From positions 1 to 64,000 of the forward strand of contig JAKYXN010000019.1 of NCBI GenBank assembly GCA_022538095.1: a stretch of 64,000 bases of DNA, given 5' to 3'. The notes below the pieces were generated by a model. That model ran no database searches. It was given only the letters and a program-made list of their open reading frames with translations, and was not told the origin of the DNA. The stretch comes from Puniceicoccaceae bacterium K14 (GTDB lineage Bacteria > Verrucomicrobiota > Verrucomicrobiia > Opitutales > Opitutaceae). Of the stretch, positions 18,217 through 27,292 are shown piece by piece; within the stretch, counting starts at the first letter, position 1; every line of letters begins with the position of its first letter. The position numbers were made by a program, and so were the translations under genes.

Positions 18217-20652
18217 TTAATCACGCAAATCGTAGTTAGTCTTCTCACGAATCTGACTTTGGATCTGCTCAAATGCTTTATTCACTTCCTTGTCTTTGAG
18301 CGTGCGATCTGCAGATCTAAAAACCATCGATACCGCTACGCTCTTTTTCCCTTCCGGAACGCCCGAGCCTTCATACACGTCAAACACGAATACATTCTCC
18401 ACGTCGAATCCTTTGGTCGCTTTGCTAGCGATCTTTCCAACGGCACGAACAACCTCGCTAGCCGCTTCGCCTTTATCGACGACAATCGCAAGATCTTTGG
18501 CTGTCGCAGGGAAAAGACTGAAGGGCTTGAATTTTACCCGTTTGGGTTCACGTATTCTCTCTGACAAGATGCTAAACGAACCAGCAAATACTTCACCATC
18601 GATATCCAATTCCTTCGTGTAGGACAAATTCAACAAACCAATTTGAGCGGCGAAGCCAGCTTTCGGTTCGTCCACGACAGCAGCATGACCCGCTTGCCAT
18701 GCTTTGTTGTCCCCAGACGCTGGATTCACTCGGAATTTTCCAAGGTCCATACCCGCCATTTTCGCGAGTTCTTCAACACGACGTTTTGCTGAAAAATAGT
18801 CTTCGGCAATAACGTCTCTCCAACTTTTCTCAGTTCCTTCAGAACAAACGACAAAGGCAACGGAAACCATCTCAACGGGCTTTCCACGGCTTTCGCCAAA
18901 AGTACGGCCGGTCTCAAAGAAGCGAGTCGCGCCGGTCTTACGAGACTGGTTCAATTTCAATACTTCTAACAATCCAGGAACCAGGTTGCTGCGTAACAGA
19001 GTCTGGTCTTCGCTAATCGGATTTTTTAAGCTGAGATCGCTCATCACTTTTTCATCTGTCCAAGCTGCAAACTCAGATTCAGGTCTCAATGTGTAAGTAA
19101 CTGTCTCGCTAAAGTCTTGCCCAACCAAATAACCGCGCGTGGCTCGAATGTATTCAGTGATCGGATGATCATTCTTCGCAACCGCAGTGGCAAAAACCTG
19201 TCCTGATGGAATTCGATGCGTTCCATAGATTCGCAGTACTTCTTCCAATAAATCAATCGGACGACCTAAATCTCCGCGATAGCTTGGAATTGCAACAAGC
19301 CAAGCCCCATCATTTTGAACCGATACAGACAACTCCAAAGACTGAAGCGCATTTTTAATTTCCTCATCGGAAATCTCAAACCCAGCTTTTGCACGAATCC
19401 AATCTGTATCCAAAGTAATTTCGTTTTGCCAAACAGGAGCAGCTCCAGCTTCTATTTTCTTTTGGCAAATTGAACCACCTGCGGTTTCAACGATCAACTC
19501 GGCTGCTCGTTTAGCAGCGAACTCGAGCGAGCGTGGGTCCACTCCTCGCTCGAAGCGGTAGGATGAATCAGTAGACAACGCTAGCTGTTTGGACATCCAG
19601 CGGATCTTAGCTGGGTTGAAATACGCCACTTCTAAAATGACATTAACAGTATCGTCTTTAACTTCAGAGTTAGCACCTCCCATTACTCCTGCAATCGCCA
19701 AAGCTTTATGTGAATCTGCAATAACAACCATTTCCTCAGAAAGCGTACGTTTCTCATCGTCAAGAGTCGCTATTTCTTCGCTATCAGTAGCCTTGCGAAC
19801 AACAATTTTACCATCGGCGATATCGCGAGCATCAAATGCATGCATCGGATTACCGTACTCATGCATCACATAATTGGTGACATCGACAATGTTGTTTATT
19901 GGGCGAAGCCCAATTGAAGCCAAAAGCTCCTGCATCCAAGCCGGGCTTGGGCCGACTTTCACTCCCTTTATGATTGTCGCCAAATAGCGAGGACATTCTT
20001 CTTCGCATTCAATCTCTACCGACTTAAGCACGTCGTTTTCCACCACCTCATCGGAAATTGGCAGAGTATCAATCGATGGATAACGCAACTCGCGCTTATA
20101 CCAAGCGGCCAATTCACGAGCAATACCCACGTGATTCAAGCAATCTGGACGATTCGGCGTAACTTCTAGCGTAAAAACGGTATCGCTGTCAGTGAGGACC
20201 TTATTTATTGGCGTCCCTAGTTCAGGGCTGTTTTTCAAAATCAAGAGACCTGCCGCATCCTCGCCCGCTCCGATTTCCTTACCAGAGCACATCATGCCAT
20301 TCGATTCGACTCCGCGTAACTTTGATTTCTTGATCTTAAAGCCACCTGGAAGCTCAGCTCCAATCATTGCCACCGGAACGCGATCTCCTACCTTGTAGTT
20401 GCTCGCGCCGCACACAATTGTCGTTTCGCCGTGCTCATCGCCCAACGCGACACGACAAACGCCCAAGCGATCCGCATCAGGGTGTTGTTCGCGATCAAGG
20501 ACTTCGCCGACAACTACGTTGTCTAGCTGAGGAATGCCAGTTGTCTCGATATCGTCGACTTCAAAGCCTAGAAGCGTCAAAGAATCTGCGATTTCCTGAA
20601 CACCTTCAGGAAGATCAATATAACGTTTTAACCAATTGAGAGAAAGTTTCAC
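18217..20652 (-). CDS. pheT: Phenylalanine-tRNA ligase beta subunit
   Basis: 811 residues, standard length. The N-terminal tRNA-binding OB domain (about 40-150, VVVGEVLDREQHPDADRL), B3/B4 editing region, B5, catalytic-like core (DSSYRFERGVDPRSLE) and C-terminal FDX-ACB anticodon-binding domain (KFKPFSLFPATAKDLAIVV) appear in order. It works as the alpha2-beta2 enzyme with PheS, encoded 49 bases upstream. Confidence 0.97.
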   Translation of the reverse strand: MKLSLNWLKRYIDLPEGVQEIADSLTLLGFEVDDIETTGIPQLDNVVVGEVLDREQHPDADRLGVCRVALGDEHGETTIVCGASNYKVGDRVPVAMIGAELPGGFKIKKSKLRGVESNGMMCSGKEIGAGEDAAGLLILKNSPELGTPINKVLTDSDTVFTLEVTPNRPDCLNHVGIARELAAWYKRELRYPSIDTLPISDEVVENDVLKSVEIECEEECPRYLATIIKGVKVGPSPAWMQELLASIGLRPINNIVDVTNYVMHEYGNPMHAFDARDIADGKIVVRKATDSEEIATLDDEKRTLSEEMVVIADSHKALAIAGVMGGANSEVKDDTVNVILEVAYFNPAKIRWMSKQLALSTDSSYRFERGVDPRSLEFAAKRAAELIVETAGGSICQKKIEAGAAPVWQNEITLDTDWIRAKAGFEISDEEIKNALQSLELSVSVQNDGAWLVAIPSYRGDLGRPIDLLEEVLRIYGTHRIPSGQVFATAVAKNDHPITEYIRATRGYLVGQDFSETVTYTLRPESEFAAWTDEKVMSDLSLKNPISEDQTLLRSNLVPGLLEVLKLNQSRKTGATRFFETGRTFGESRGKPVEMVSVAFVVCSEGTEKSWRDVIAEDYFSAKRRVEELAKMAGMDLGKFRVNPASGDNKAWQAGHAAVVDEPKAGFAAQIGLLNLSYTKELDIDGEVFAGSFSILSERIREPKRVKFKPFSLFPATAKDLAIVVDKGEAASEVVRAVGKIASKATKGFDVENVFVFDVYEGSGVPEGKKSVAVSMVFRSADRTLKDKEVNKAFEQIQSQIREKTNYDLRD

Positions 20653-20701
20653 TGCTATGAAAAAATTGAAATGCTATAGAGTAGTTCGCGTCCAGAACAG
20701 T

Positions 20702-21739
20702 TTAGAACTGCTTCAAGAAACGATGATCATTTTGATAGAAATAGCGGATATCATCGATTCCGTAAACGATCATAGCTATACGCTCGATCCCCATTCCGAA
20801 TGCAAAGCCTGAATACACATCAGGGTCGATTCCAACAGATTCAAAAACCGCTGGTTCAACCATTCCACATCCGGCTATTTCGACCCAATCGCTTCCAAGC
20901 TTGGCCAAATGCTTAGAAGAGAAATCAACTTCGAAACTGGGCTCTGTGTACGGGAAGAAATGAGGACGGAAGCGGACCGTTGTCCCTTTTCCAAGCAATT
21001 GCTCAAAGAAGTAATCTAGAAGAGCCTTCAAATCACGCACCGTTACATTCTTGTCGACATAAAGCCCTTCAACTTGGTGAAAGTTCGCACTATGGGTTGC
21101 ATCCACGGTATCCCTTCGAAAACAACGCCCCGGCGAAATAATGCGTATCGGTGGTTCGCCCTGCAGCATTGTGCGAATTTGCACTGAAGACGTATGCGTA
21201 CGCAGCAAATAACGCTCATCAGTGCGTTTGGATACATTTCCAAAGTCAGCATCGTCCTTCATATAGAAGGTATCCTGTAAATCGCGTGCTGGGTGATTTG
21301 CAGGCGTATTCAAGGCATCAAAACAATAGTACTCGGTCTCGACCTCCGTACCCTCGGCAACGGTGAAACCTATTTGCTTAAAAATGCGGCTGATCTCTTC
21401 CCGAATTTGAGTCAACGGGTGTACCGTTCCACGCGTGGCATTGGGAGATGGCAAGGACGGATCAATTGCCGGCCCGAGCTTCGCAGCAAGTTCCGCTTCT
21501 TCGATTCCTGATAATACGCCATCATAAATTGATTGAACGTCTTGCTTCGCTTTGTTGATGAGCTTTCCAAAAGTAGGACGATCTTCCTTAGGGAGCGCAC
21601 CCATATTTTTCATGACGCGCGTTAAGGCGCCATTGGGTCCTGTTATCTCGGCCTTAAACGCCTCGAAACCAGGGCGACCGGATACCGCGCTCACTTTTTG
21701 CTTAGCAGATTCTACAATATTCTTGAGGTCCTCTTCCAT
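20702..21739 (-). CDS. pheS: Phenylalanine-tRNA ligase alpha subunit
   Basis: 345 residues. A coiled-coil N terminus (1-90) is followed by the class II catalytic core with HPLTQIREEI, DTFYM, RTHTSSVQIRTM, FRRDTVDATHSANFHQVEG and a GFAFGMGIERIAM motif 3. It charges tRNA-Phe together with PheT. A strong terminator lies just upstream (21777-21809), so expression may depend on read-through or on a promoter overlapping it. Confidence 0.97.
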   Translation of the reverse strand: MEEDLKNIVESAKQKVSAVSGRPGFEAFKAEITGPNGALTRVMKNMGALPKEDRPTFGKLINKAKQDVQSIYDGVLSGIEEAELAAKLGPAIDPSLPSPNATRGTVHPLTQIREEISRIFKQIGFTVAEGTEVETEYYCFDALNTPANHPARDLQDTFYMKDDADFGNVSKRTDERYLLRTHTSSVQIRTMLQGEPPIRIISPGRCFRRDTVDATHSANFHQVEGLYVDKNVTVRDLKALLDYFFEQLLGKGTTVRFRPHFFPYTEPSFEVDFSSKHLAKLGSDWVEIAGCGMVEPAVFESVGIDPDVYSGFAFGMGIERIAMIVYGIDDIRYFYQNDHRFLKQF

Positions 21740-21776
21740 GATACAGACTGGGAATTACGATTGTCCTAATTTAGAC

Positions 21777-21809
21777 AAAAAAAGGAGTCCGAGCAGAAAC
21801 CCGAACTCC
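21777..21809 (-). terminator. Strong terminator/possible attenuator between rplT and pheS
   Basis: On the minus strand a 10-bp stem (GGAGTTCGGG with CTCGGACTCC, two G-U pairs) with a 6-nt loop is followed by seven T. It ends the rpmI-rplT message 55 bases after rplT and lies 38 bases before the pheS ATG. Because so little room is left for a separate pheS promoter, partial read-through or attenuation is plausible. Confidence 0.8.
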
Positions 21810-21863
21810 AATAATTGAAAGGCTAAATTTTAATTTCCGTGGAATTCTCCAGCGGATGTTATT

Positions 21864-22235
21864 TTACTTCGCAGCCTTGGCTTTCAATGCTTCCTTCGCT
21901 TGGTCAACCAAAGCACTAAAAGCGATCGGGTCATTAACAGCGAGGTCGGCCAAAACCTTACGGTTTAGTGGGCATTCCGCTGCCTTCAAACCTTCTGTGA
22001 AACGGCTGTAACTCAATCCGAGTTCGCGGCAAGCTGCATTGATACGAACGATCCAAAGGGAACGCCATGTACGCTTCTTTGCACGACGGTCGCGATAAGC
22101 GTATTGAAGCGCGTGTGCTACGGCTTCCTTAGCGTAACGGTACAAACGCGATTTGTTGCCAAAATATCCTTTGGCTTTTTTAAGCATCTTCTTGCGACGC
22201 TTACGGTATGCTACTGAATTAGTTGCTCTAGGCAT
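21864..22235 (-). CDS. rplT: 50S ribosomal protein L20
   Basis: 123 residues, slightly longer than usual (about 118). The start [26 protein letters not shown] and the block [30 protein letters not shown], split here only to describe it, are diagnostic of bL20. It binds 23S rRNA early in large-subunit assembly. It follows rpmI by 85 bases, and no infC is upstream. Confidence 0.98.
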   Translation of the reverse strand: MPRATNSVAYRKRRKKMLKKAKGYFGNKSRLYRYAKEAVAHALQYAYRDRRAKKRTWRSLWIVRINAACRELGLSYSRFTEGLKAAECPLNRKVLADLAVNDPIAFSALVDQAKEALKAKAAK

Positions 22236-22320
22236 GTTTTATAGAATTATATGTTAGTTTCGTCAGGTCGCCTACTGTTACGTTTTTACCTAAACGAAAA
22301 TTGTCGTTTAAACCAAAATA

Positions 22321-22515
22321 TTAGAGACCGTGTGGAAGTCCGCGGATAAGATCCGCTTTTCTACCCTCGGAAACGAGTTTATCTTGGCTGAGTGAGCGTT
22401 TCTGCTTGGTAGTCTTCTGATGAAGATGGTGACGCATTCCTGGGGAACGGCGGACCAACTTACCTGTGCCTGTCAATTTGAAACGTTTTGCTATTGATTT
22501 CTTAGTCTTTTGCAT
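22321..22515 (-). CDS. rpmI: 50S ribosomal protein L35
   Basis: 64 residues, normal for bL35: MQKTKKSIAKRFKLTGTGK, then RRSPGMRHHLHQKTTKQKR. It is the first gene of the rpmI-rplT message. The usual upstream partner infC is absent; a tRNA pair and its terminator lie upstream instead. Confidence 0.97.
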   Translation of the reverse strand: MQKTKKSIAKRFKLTGTGKLVRRSPGMRHHLHQKTTKQKRSLSQDKLVSEGRKADLIRGLPHGL

Positions 22516-22627
22516 GACTTAAAAGGAAACCGAGGAGAAAGATACAAAAGCTGACCCTTGTAAAGGGGAAACATGGCCTTTAAACACTTTTTGTTATTGC
22601 CCTCCACAATAGGAATTCGAGGCAAAT

Positions 22628-22662
22628 TAAAAGGCCCGCCCTCAAATTGAGAACGGGCCTTT
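22628..22662 (-). terminator. Terminator of the tRNA-Lys/tRNA-Thr transcript
   Basis: On the minus strand a GC-rich stem AGGCCCG/CGGGCCT (22654-22660 with 22632-22638), with an extra inner pairing of TCTCAA-like bases, is followed by TTTTAATTT. It starts about ten bases after the tRNA-Thr end. Confidence 0.8.
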
Positions 22663-22669
22663 CGAAAAA

Positions 22670-22745
22670 TGGAGCCGGTTATGGGACTTGAACCCGCAAC
22701 CTACTGATTACAAATCAGTTGCTCTACCAATTGAGCTAAACCGGC
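22670..22745 (-). tRNA. tRNA-Thr (TGT)
   Basis: 76 nt. The acceptor GCCGGTT pairs with AACCGGC, the anticodon loop TTTGTAA carries TGT, and the T-arm reads GGTTCAAGTCC. The discriminator is T and CCA is encoded at 22670-22672. It lies 62 bases downstream of tRNA-Lys, probably on the same transcript. Confidence 0.96.
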
Positions 22746-22807
22746 TTAAAATGTGAAAGTGAACATTGCTCTAAAATCGAAGATTTCAAGAACTTTTTTT
22801 TCCAATT

Positions 22808-22883
<76 letters not shown>

Positions 22884-22903
22884 ACGTCAATTGAAAGGCC
22901 AGT

Positions 22904-22932
22904 GAAGATCCATTTCGAAAGACTCTTGTCAA
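22904..22932 (-). promoter_or_regulatory. Possible promoter of tRNA-Lys/tRNA-Thr
   Basis: A perfect TTGACA (22927-22932, minus strand) is followed after 17 bases by ATCTTC, a poor -10 box, about 20 bases before the tRNA-Lys 5' end. The -35 is convincing and the -10 is weak. The call rests on position. Confidence 0.35.
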
Positions 22933-23053
22933 CACCGTTTTAAATAATTTCACCGTAAATTTATCTTATCGCCCCAAAGGCGCACTCCGCGAACGAAATT
23001 ACGGTGGGTTCTCCGATCTTTGAGCGACATAAACCCCAGCAAACTTCTCTTAC

Positions 23054-24352
23054 CTAAAAATCCTGTAGAGCTCCTCCGCCAACAGGTGATTCCTCAAAAA
23101 AATGCTCCCACACTTCCCCGATTAAATAAATCGAGCCCGTAATCAATAAAGGACCACGCTCTGGCACATCCAAACTACAGACTCCTTTCCTGGGAAAAAT
23201 TTCCGAAACGCTTGAACGACGAACCTCACCCTTAAAACTTTCCGGAATAAATGACTCCATCTCTTCAAACGAACAGGCTCGTGATTGGGCAGGCACAACA
23301 AAAGTAATGGACCGAGCATAGCGTGCAACCACTGGCATCAGCGCCTCGGCCCTATACCCTCCCATAACGCCCATCACGACATCTGGAGCGCCTTCTGCAT
23401 CCGCAAGCTTCGCCATGTCCTTTTCCAGCCAATACGCTCCTTCTGAATTGTGTGAAACATCAAATATACCTTTGCGACTCGCCAAAGCGAACTCCTGCCA
23501 CCTTCCAGGCCAATTCACCTTAGCAAGACTCTTTCCGACAATTTCGTCTTTCAGATCAAATCGCTCTTTAAGTATCTTGCAGACTAATACAGCGATTCCG
23601 GCATTGATTTTCTGATAGTCACCCGAAAGGGAACAACTTGGGTAGTGTCCCAAACCTTCCCCATACGCTTCTTTAACAGAATAAAGCGGACTTCCCAGCT
23701 CCCGACAAATCGAAGTAATTTCGTCCTCCGCTTCCTTCGGCAAAAAACCAATCACAACTGGCTTCCCTGGTTTTATGATTCCCCCTTTTTCCCGAGCGAT
23801 TTTACGGAGAGAGTCACCCAAAATTTCGCAATGGTCTAAAGCGATTGAAGTGATGACACAAATCTCCGGATCGACCACATTCGTCGCATCCAAGCGCCCA
23901 CCTAATCCAACTTCTACGACGGCCACGTCGATCTCACTGCGGGCGAAATGGAGAAACGCCATCGCAGTCATAAATTCAAAAAAACTCGGATGCATATCTG
24001 CATTTCCGACAGCTATGCGTTCCCCAATTGCAGCGATCTCTCGGGTATACTCAAGGATCGATGACTCTTCCAAAATTTTGCGATCCACCTGGATACGCTC
24101 TCCCTGGCGAACTAAATGAGGTGAAGTCGAAAGCCCCACCCGAAAGCCGTGTTCTCTGAAGATTGTATCCAAGATAGCACAGGTAGATCCTTTGCCGTTT
24201 GTGCCCGCGACATGAACCACCGGGAAGTCTAACTGTGGATTTCTAAGCTCCTCAGCCAGCACTTCCATCCGCTCCAGCCCATAAGTCGAACCTTGGTTCT
24301 TTAGACTGTAAAGCCACTCCTTGGCAGATTGGTAGTCTCTTAAACTCTTCAT
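23054..24352 (-). CDS. folC: Bifunctional folylpolyglutamate/dihydrofolate synthase
   Basis: 432 residues, Mur-ligase-like ATP-dependent enzyme adding glutamate to (dihydro)pteroate/folate. The P-loop AGTNGKGST lies at about 49-57, followed by GLSTSPHLVRQGERI, VEVGLGGRLDATNV, TSIALDHCEILGDSL and the C-terminal FDVSHNSEGA. It is the last gene of a minus-strand run with accD, comF, truA, ruvX and manC. Confidence 0.95.
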   Translation of the reverse strand: MKSLRDYQSAKEWLYSLKNQGSTYGLERMEVLAEELRNPQLDFPVVHVAGTNGKGSTCAILDTIFREHGFRVGLSTSPHLVRQGERIQVDRKILEESSILEYTREIAAIGERIAVGNADMHPSFFEFMTAMAFLHFARSEIDVAVVEVGLGGRLDATNVVDPEICVITSIALDHCEILGDSLRKIAREKGGIIKPGKPVVIGFLPKEAEDEITSICRELGSPLYSVKEAYGEGLGHYPSCSLSGDYQKINAGIAVLVCKILKERFDLKDEIVGKSLAKVNWPGRWQEFALASRKGIFDVSHNSEGAYWLEKDMAKLADAEGAPDVVMGVMGGYRAEALMPVVARYARSITFVVPAQSRACSFEEMESFIPESFKGEVRRSSVSEIFPRKGVCSLDVPERGPLLITGSIYLIGEVWEHFFEESPVGGGALQDF

Positions 24353-24412
24353 TGCCTAAAAGCATTCTTGATACGAAAGCATCTCTAGAAGTGCTTTCGC
24401 TAAGTATTCGCC

Positions 24413-25276
24413 TTAAGCAGACGCTTCCACTTGTTTACCGACATAGATTGCAGACAATAAATCGCGAAAACGGTCTCTCATCTCAGTCCGTGGAACGATC
24501 TGATCGATCAAACCTTTGGCTAAGAGAAATTCCGCAGTTTGAAATCCGTCAGGAAGCTCTTCCTTTGTCGTTTCCTTGATCACACGGGCTCCCGCAAAAC
24601 CGATTAAAGCGCCCGGCTCAGCTATGTTGATATCTCCCAACGTAGCAAAGCTCGCTGTGACTCCACCCATAGTCGGGTTCACCATAACGGAAATGAATGG
24701 CAATCGCGCCTTGTTCAAGCGACTGAGAGCGGCACTCGTCTTACCCATTTGCATAAGGCTCAAGACCCCCTCTTGCATACGAGCGCCTCCTGAGGAGGAA
24801 AACACGATACATGGGATTTTCTTTTCAATCGCACGTTCAATCGCGCGCGTGATTTTCTCGCCTACGACAGACCCCATCGAGCCCCCCGCAAATTGGAAGT
24901 CCATCACAGCCACAGAAACCGGAATTCCGTGTATTTTGCCAGTGCCACTGACGAGGGCATCCTTGCGACCGGTCTTCTTTTGGTAAGTCTTTAGGCGGTC
25001 TTTATAGCTTTTCGAATCATTAAATTCGAAGGGGTCGCAGGGTTCTAGATCAGCGTCAAACTCTTGAAACGAGCCTATATCAAGCAAGTTGCGCAATCGG
25101 TCGTAGGCATCGATTGGAAAGTGGTAACCACTTTTGGGCACAACATTCTGATTTTGCTCCAACTCTTTGTTGTAGATGATTTCACCTGAAACCGGACATT
25201 TTTTCCAAAGACCTTGTGGAATGTCCTTCTTTTTTACGGTTACGGTAGAATATTTCGGCTTATGAAATAGCGACAT
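24413..25276 (-). CDS. accD: Acetyl-CoA carboxylase carboxyltransferase subunit beta, degenerate zinc finger
   Basis: 287 residues, normal length. The carboxyltransferase core is clear: [73 protein letters not shown]. The N-terminal zinc ribbon is degraded: against E. coli AccD cysteines 27, 30, 46 and 49, this protein has C27 but S30, V46 and S49. It can hardly bind zinc in the usual way. The partner accA is not in the window. accD is followed 60 bases later by folC, a pairing common in other bacteria. Confidence 0.95.
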   Translation of the reverse strand: MSLFHKPKYSTVTVKKKDIPQGLWKKCPVSGEIIYNKELEQNQNVVPKSGYHFPIDAYDRLRNLLDIGSFQEFDADLEPCDPFEFNDSKSYKDRLKTYQKKTGRKDALVSGTGKIHGIPVSVAVMDFQFAGGSMGSVVGEKITRAIERAIEKKIPCIVFSSSGGARMQEGVLSLMQMGKTSAALSRLNKARLPFISVMVNPTMGGVTASFATLGDINIAEPGALIGFAGARVIKETTKEELPDGFQTAEFLLAKGLIDQIVPRTEMRDRFRDLLSAIYVGKQVEASA

Positions 25277-25315
25277 AGCTGCTCCCTTTTTTATTAAATT
25301 CTTAGTTGCGACTAA

Positions 25316-26059
25316 CTAACCATGTCCAACTGTCAACGCATCGATGCGACGGGCACCCGCTTTTCTAAGAGCGCTAGCGCAAGCGTTGATTGTTGATCCA
25401 GTTGTGAAGACGTCATCTATAATTAGGTATCGTTTTGCGGGATCAATGGCACGATTCGATCTCAATGAAAAGGCATTTTTTAGGTTACGCCGCCGATCTC
25501 TCTTATCGAACTTTGTCTGAGACTCCGTATCGAGCACCCGCTCTAGTGGCTGCTCAAAGTGAAAGCCTGGAACTACCGAACACAATTCTCGAGCGATCAA
25601 TTCGCTTTGATTATAGCCTCTTTCACGCAATTTTCTCGGGTGCAAAGGAACCGCAACCACTTGGCCTTCCAAGGAAAACCCATCCGGCCAAGAAGCGTTT
25701 TCCATCAATACCCGTATATCTCGCAGGGCCCATAATCCTTGTTCATACTTTAAGGCATGCACTAACCCACGAACCGCTCCTTTAAATAAAACCAAGGACA
25801 CGCATTGCTCATACACTGGAGTCAAATGCTCGCAATTTTGGCAAAAATCCGCCGACTCCGCGTCTCCCCAAATAGGATAGCCGCAGGTGCGGCATCGAGG
25901 GTCCTCCACCAACCGAATCGATTGCGAGCATTTCATACAAACATGCGGATAGTCCACCGAGTCAGGCAAGGCTCCACACTCCACGCAAGAATTCGGAAAC
26001 GCCACCTCCGCCAACGCGCGGCCGCCTCGTTTGAGTATTTCAAATAGCTGGGGTATCAA
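25316..26059 (-). CDS. comF: ComF-family phosphoribosyltransferase
   Basis: 247 residues. An N-terminal double zinc ribbon (CVEC..CMKC, then CRTC..CQNC) precedes a PRPP-binding phosphoribosyltransferase fold with YLIIDDVFTTGSTINAC and GYNQSELIA. In naturally transformable bacteria ComF helps take up ssDNA. The start is TTG (26057-26059), since no ATG lies before the first zinc knuckle. It lies 10 bases after truA. Confidence 0.9.
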   Translation of the reverse strand: MIPQLFEILKRGGRALAEVAFPNSCVECGALPDSVDYPHVCMKCSQSIRLVEDPRCRTCGYPIWGDAESADFCQNCEHLTPVYEQCVSLVLFKGAVRGLVHALKYEQGLWALRDIRVLMENASWPDGFSLEGQVVAVPLHPRKLRERGYNQSELIARELCSVVPGFHFEQPLERVLDTESQTKFDKRDRRRNLKNAFSLRSNRAIDPAKRYLIIDDVFTTGSTINACASALRKAGARRIDALTVGHG

Positions 26060-26069
26060 GAACGAAAGA

Positions 26070-26804
26070 CTAGTAGAAAACCTTCTCCAAAAACAAGCCT
26101 TGAGGAGGGGCTACTTGAATAAGTGGTTCCCGTTTGCCTGACTCCACTATTTTACAAAATTGCTCTAGTCCCAAACGTCCCAGGCCGACGTTCACCAGAG
26201 CTCCTACAAAACTCCGGACCATCTTGTACATAAAACCGTCTGCTTCGAACGATAAATATATAAATCCATCCTTCTGATACATCTCGGAAGCAAATACGTT
26301 TCGAATGGTTGTCTCGTACTCTACACCTCGATTTGAAGCAAAAGGCGCAAAATCGCGTTCACCTGACAAATAAGGTAAAGCTTCTTTAACCAAATTCAAA
26401 TTCAGGCCTTGAGGAATAGACCAGCAATATTTCCAATCAAAGGGCCTAGCTGTCCCCTGAAAAAGCTTATAGTGGTAACGTTTTGATTTCGCCGAAAACC
26501 GAGCATGAAACGAATCATCCACTTCAACCACACTCGAAATCTGTATATCCCTCGGAATCACAGTCGAGAGGGCTCGCAACAATCTAGAAGCGCCATGTCT
26601 CCAGTCATGGTCAAAATGAAACACCTGCTCGCACGCATGCACGCCTGCATCCGTTCGACCACTACCGTAGATAGCAATCGACTCTTTCAAAATCTGCTGC
26701 AATCCTTTTTCAATGACGGTTTGAACGGACACCTGGTTGCTTTGGGTCTGCCAACCAAAGTAATCGGTACCATCGTAGGCACATACGCATTTCCACCGCG
26801 TCAT
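26070..26804 (-). CDS. truA: tRNA pseudouridine(38-40) synthase TruA
   Basis: 244 residues. Catalytic aspartate D52 lies in GSGRTDAGVHA, with the N-terminal AYDGTDYFGWQTQ and RFSAKSKRYHYKL motifs of the family. It isomerises uridines 38-40 of the anticodon arm. Its ATG directly follows the stop of ruvX with no base between. Confidence 0.96.
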   Translation of the reverse strand: MTRWKCVCAYDGTDYFGWQTQSNQVSVQTVIEKGLQQILKESIAIYGSGRTDAGVHACEQVFHFDHDWRHGASRLLRALSTVIPRDIQISSVVEVDDSFHARFSAKSKRYHYKLFQGTARPFDWKYCWSIPQGLNLNLVKEALPYLSGERDFAPFASNRGVEYETTIRNVFASEMYQKDGFIYLSFEADGFMYKMVRSFVGALVNVGLGRLGLEQFCKIVESGKREPLIQVAPPQGLFLEKVFY

Positions 26805-27266
26805 CTAACTCTCATCCTCCCAATCCTCATCATCACCATAAGGGTCGTATTCGGGAAGACTGACATTTTGACTCAAGTAATCTTGCAGGATTAAAGTAGC
26901 AGAAGCCGAGTCGATTTTGCCCGAGCGTCGAAGTTCGTCGTCGCGCTTATTTCCCAGATACTGCTTCACTTCATGGGAAGTCAAACGTTCATCGATTCTA
27001 TGAATAGGCACCGTCACAAGCTTGCTTAGCTCTTCAATAAACGCATCGACCTCCTTCGCTTTGAAGCCGATACTGCCATTCATATTATATGGGTAACCAA
27101 TTACGATATCAGTAATTCGCTTCCTCTCAACTTGCTTCACCAATTCCGCTAAACGAGCCGTTTTATCATCGATGATGATTGCAGGTAAAGGCGTAGCCAC
27201 GCCGATCTCATCGCCGTAACTCAACCCAATACGCCTTTCGCCCCAATCGATTCCTATGCAACGCAT
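26805..27266 (-). CDS. ruvX: Putative Holliday junction resolvase / pre-16S rRNA nuclease YqgF
   Basis: 153 residues with an RNase H-like fold. The start MRCIGIDWGERRIGLSYGD carries the first catalytic aspartate (D7), followed by IVIGYPYNMNGSIG, VPIHRIDERLTS and a final DSASATLILQDYL. In E. coli the enzyme trims the 5' end of 16S rRNA. The acidic C-terminal tail (PYGDDEDWEDES) is a small addition. It abuts truA. Confidence 0.93.
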   Translation of the reverse strand: MRCIGIDWGERRIGLSYGDEIGVATPLPAIIIDDKTARLAELVKQVERKRITDIVIGYPYNMNGSIGFKAKEVDAFIEELSKLVTVPIHRIDERLTSHEVKQYLGNKRDDELRRSGKIDSASATLILQDYLSQNVSLPEYDPYGDDEDWEDES

Positions 27267-27292
27267 TCGTCAATCAAGATCAATGGCTTCGA

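Noticed and set aside
22951-23006. 8-bp inverted repeat CACCGTAA/TTACGGTG between folC and tRNA-Lys as a terminator
   Set aside because: Arms are 40 bases apart, no T-run, and the inner sequence does not fold well; probably chance.
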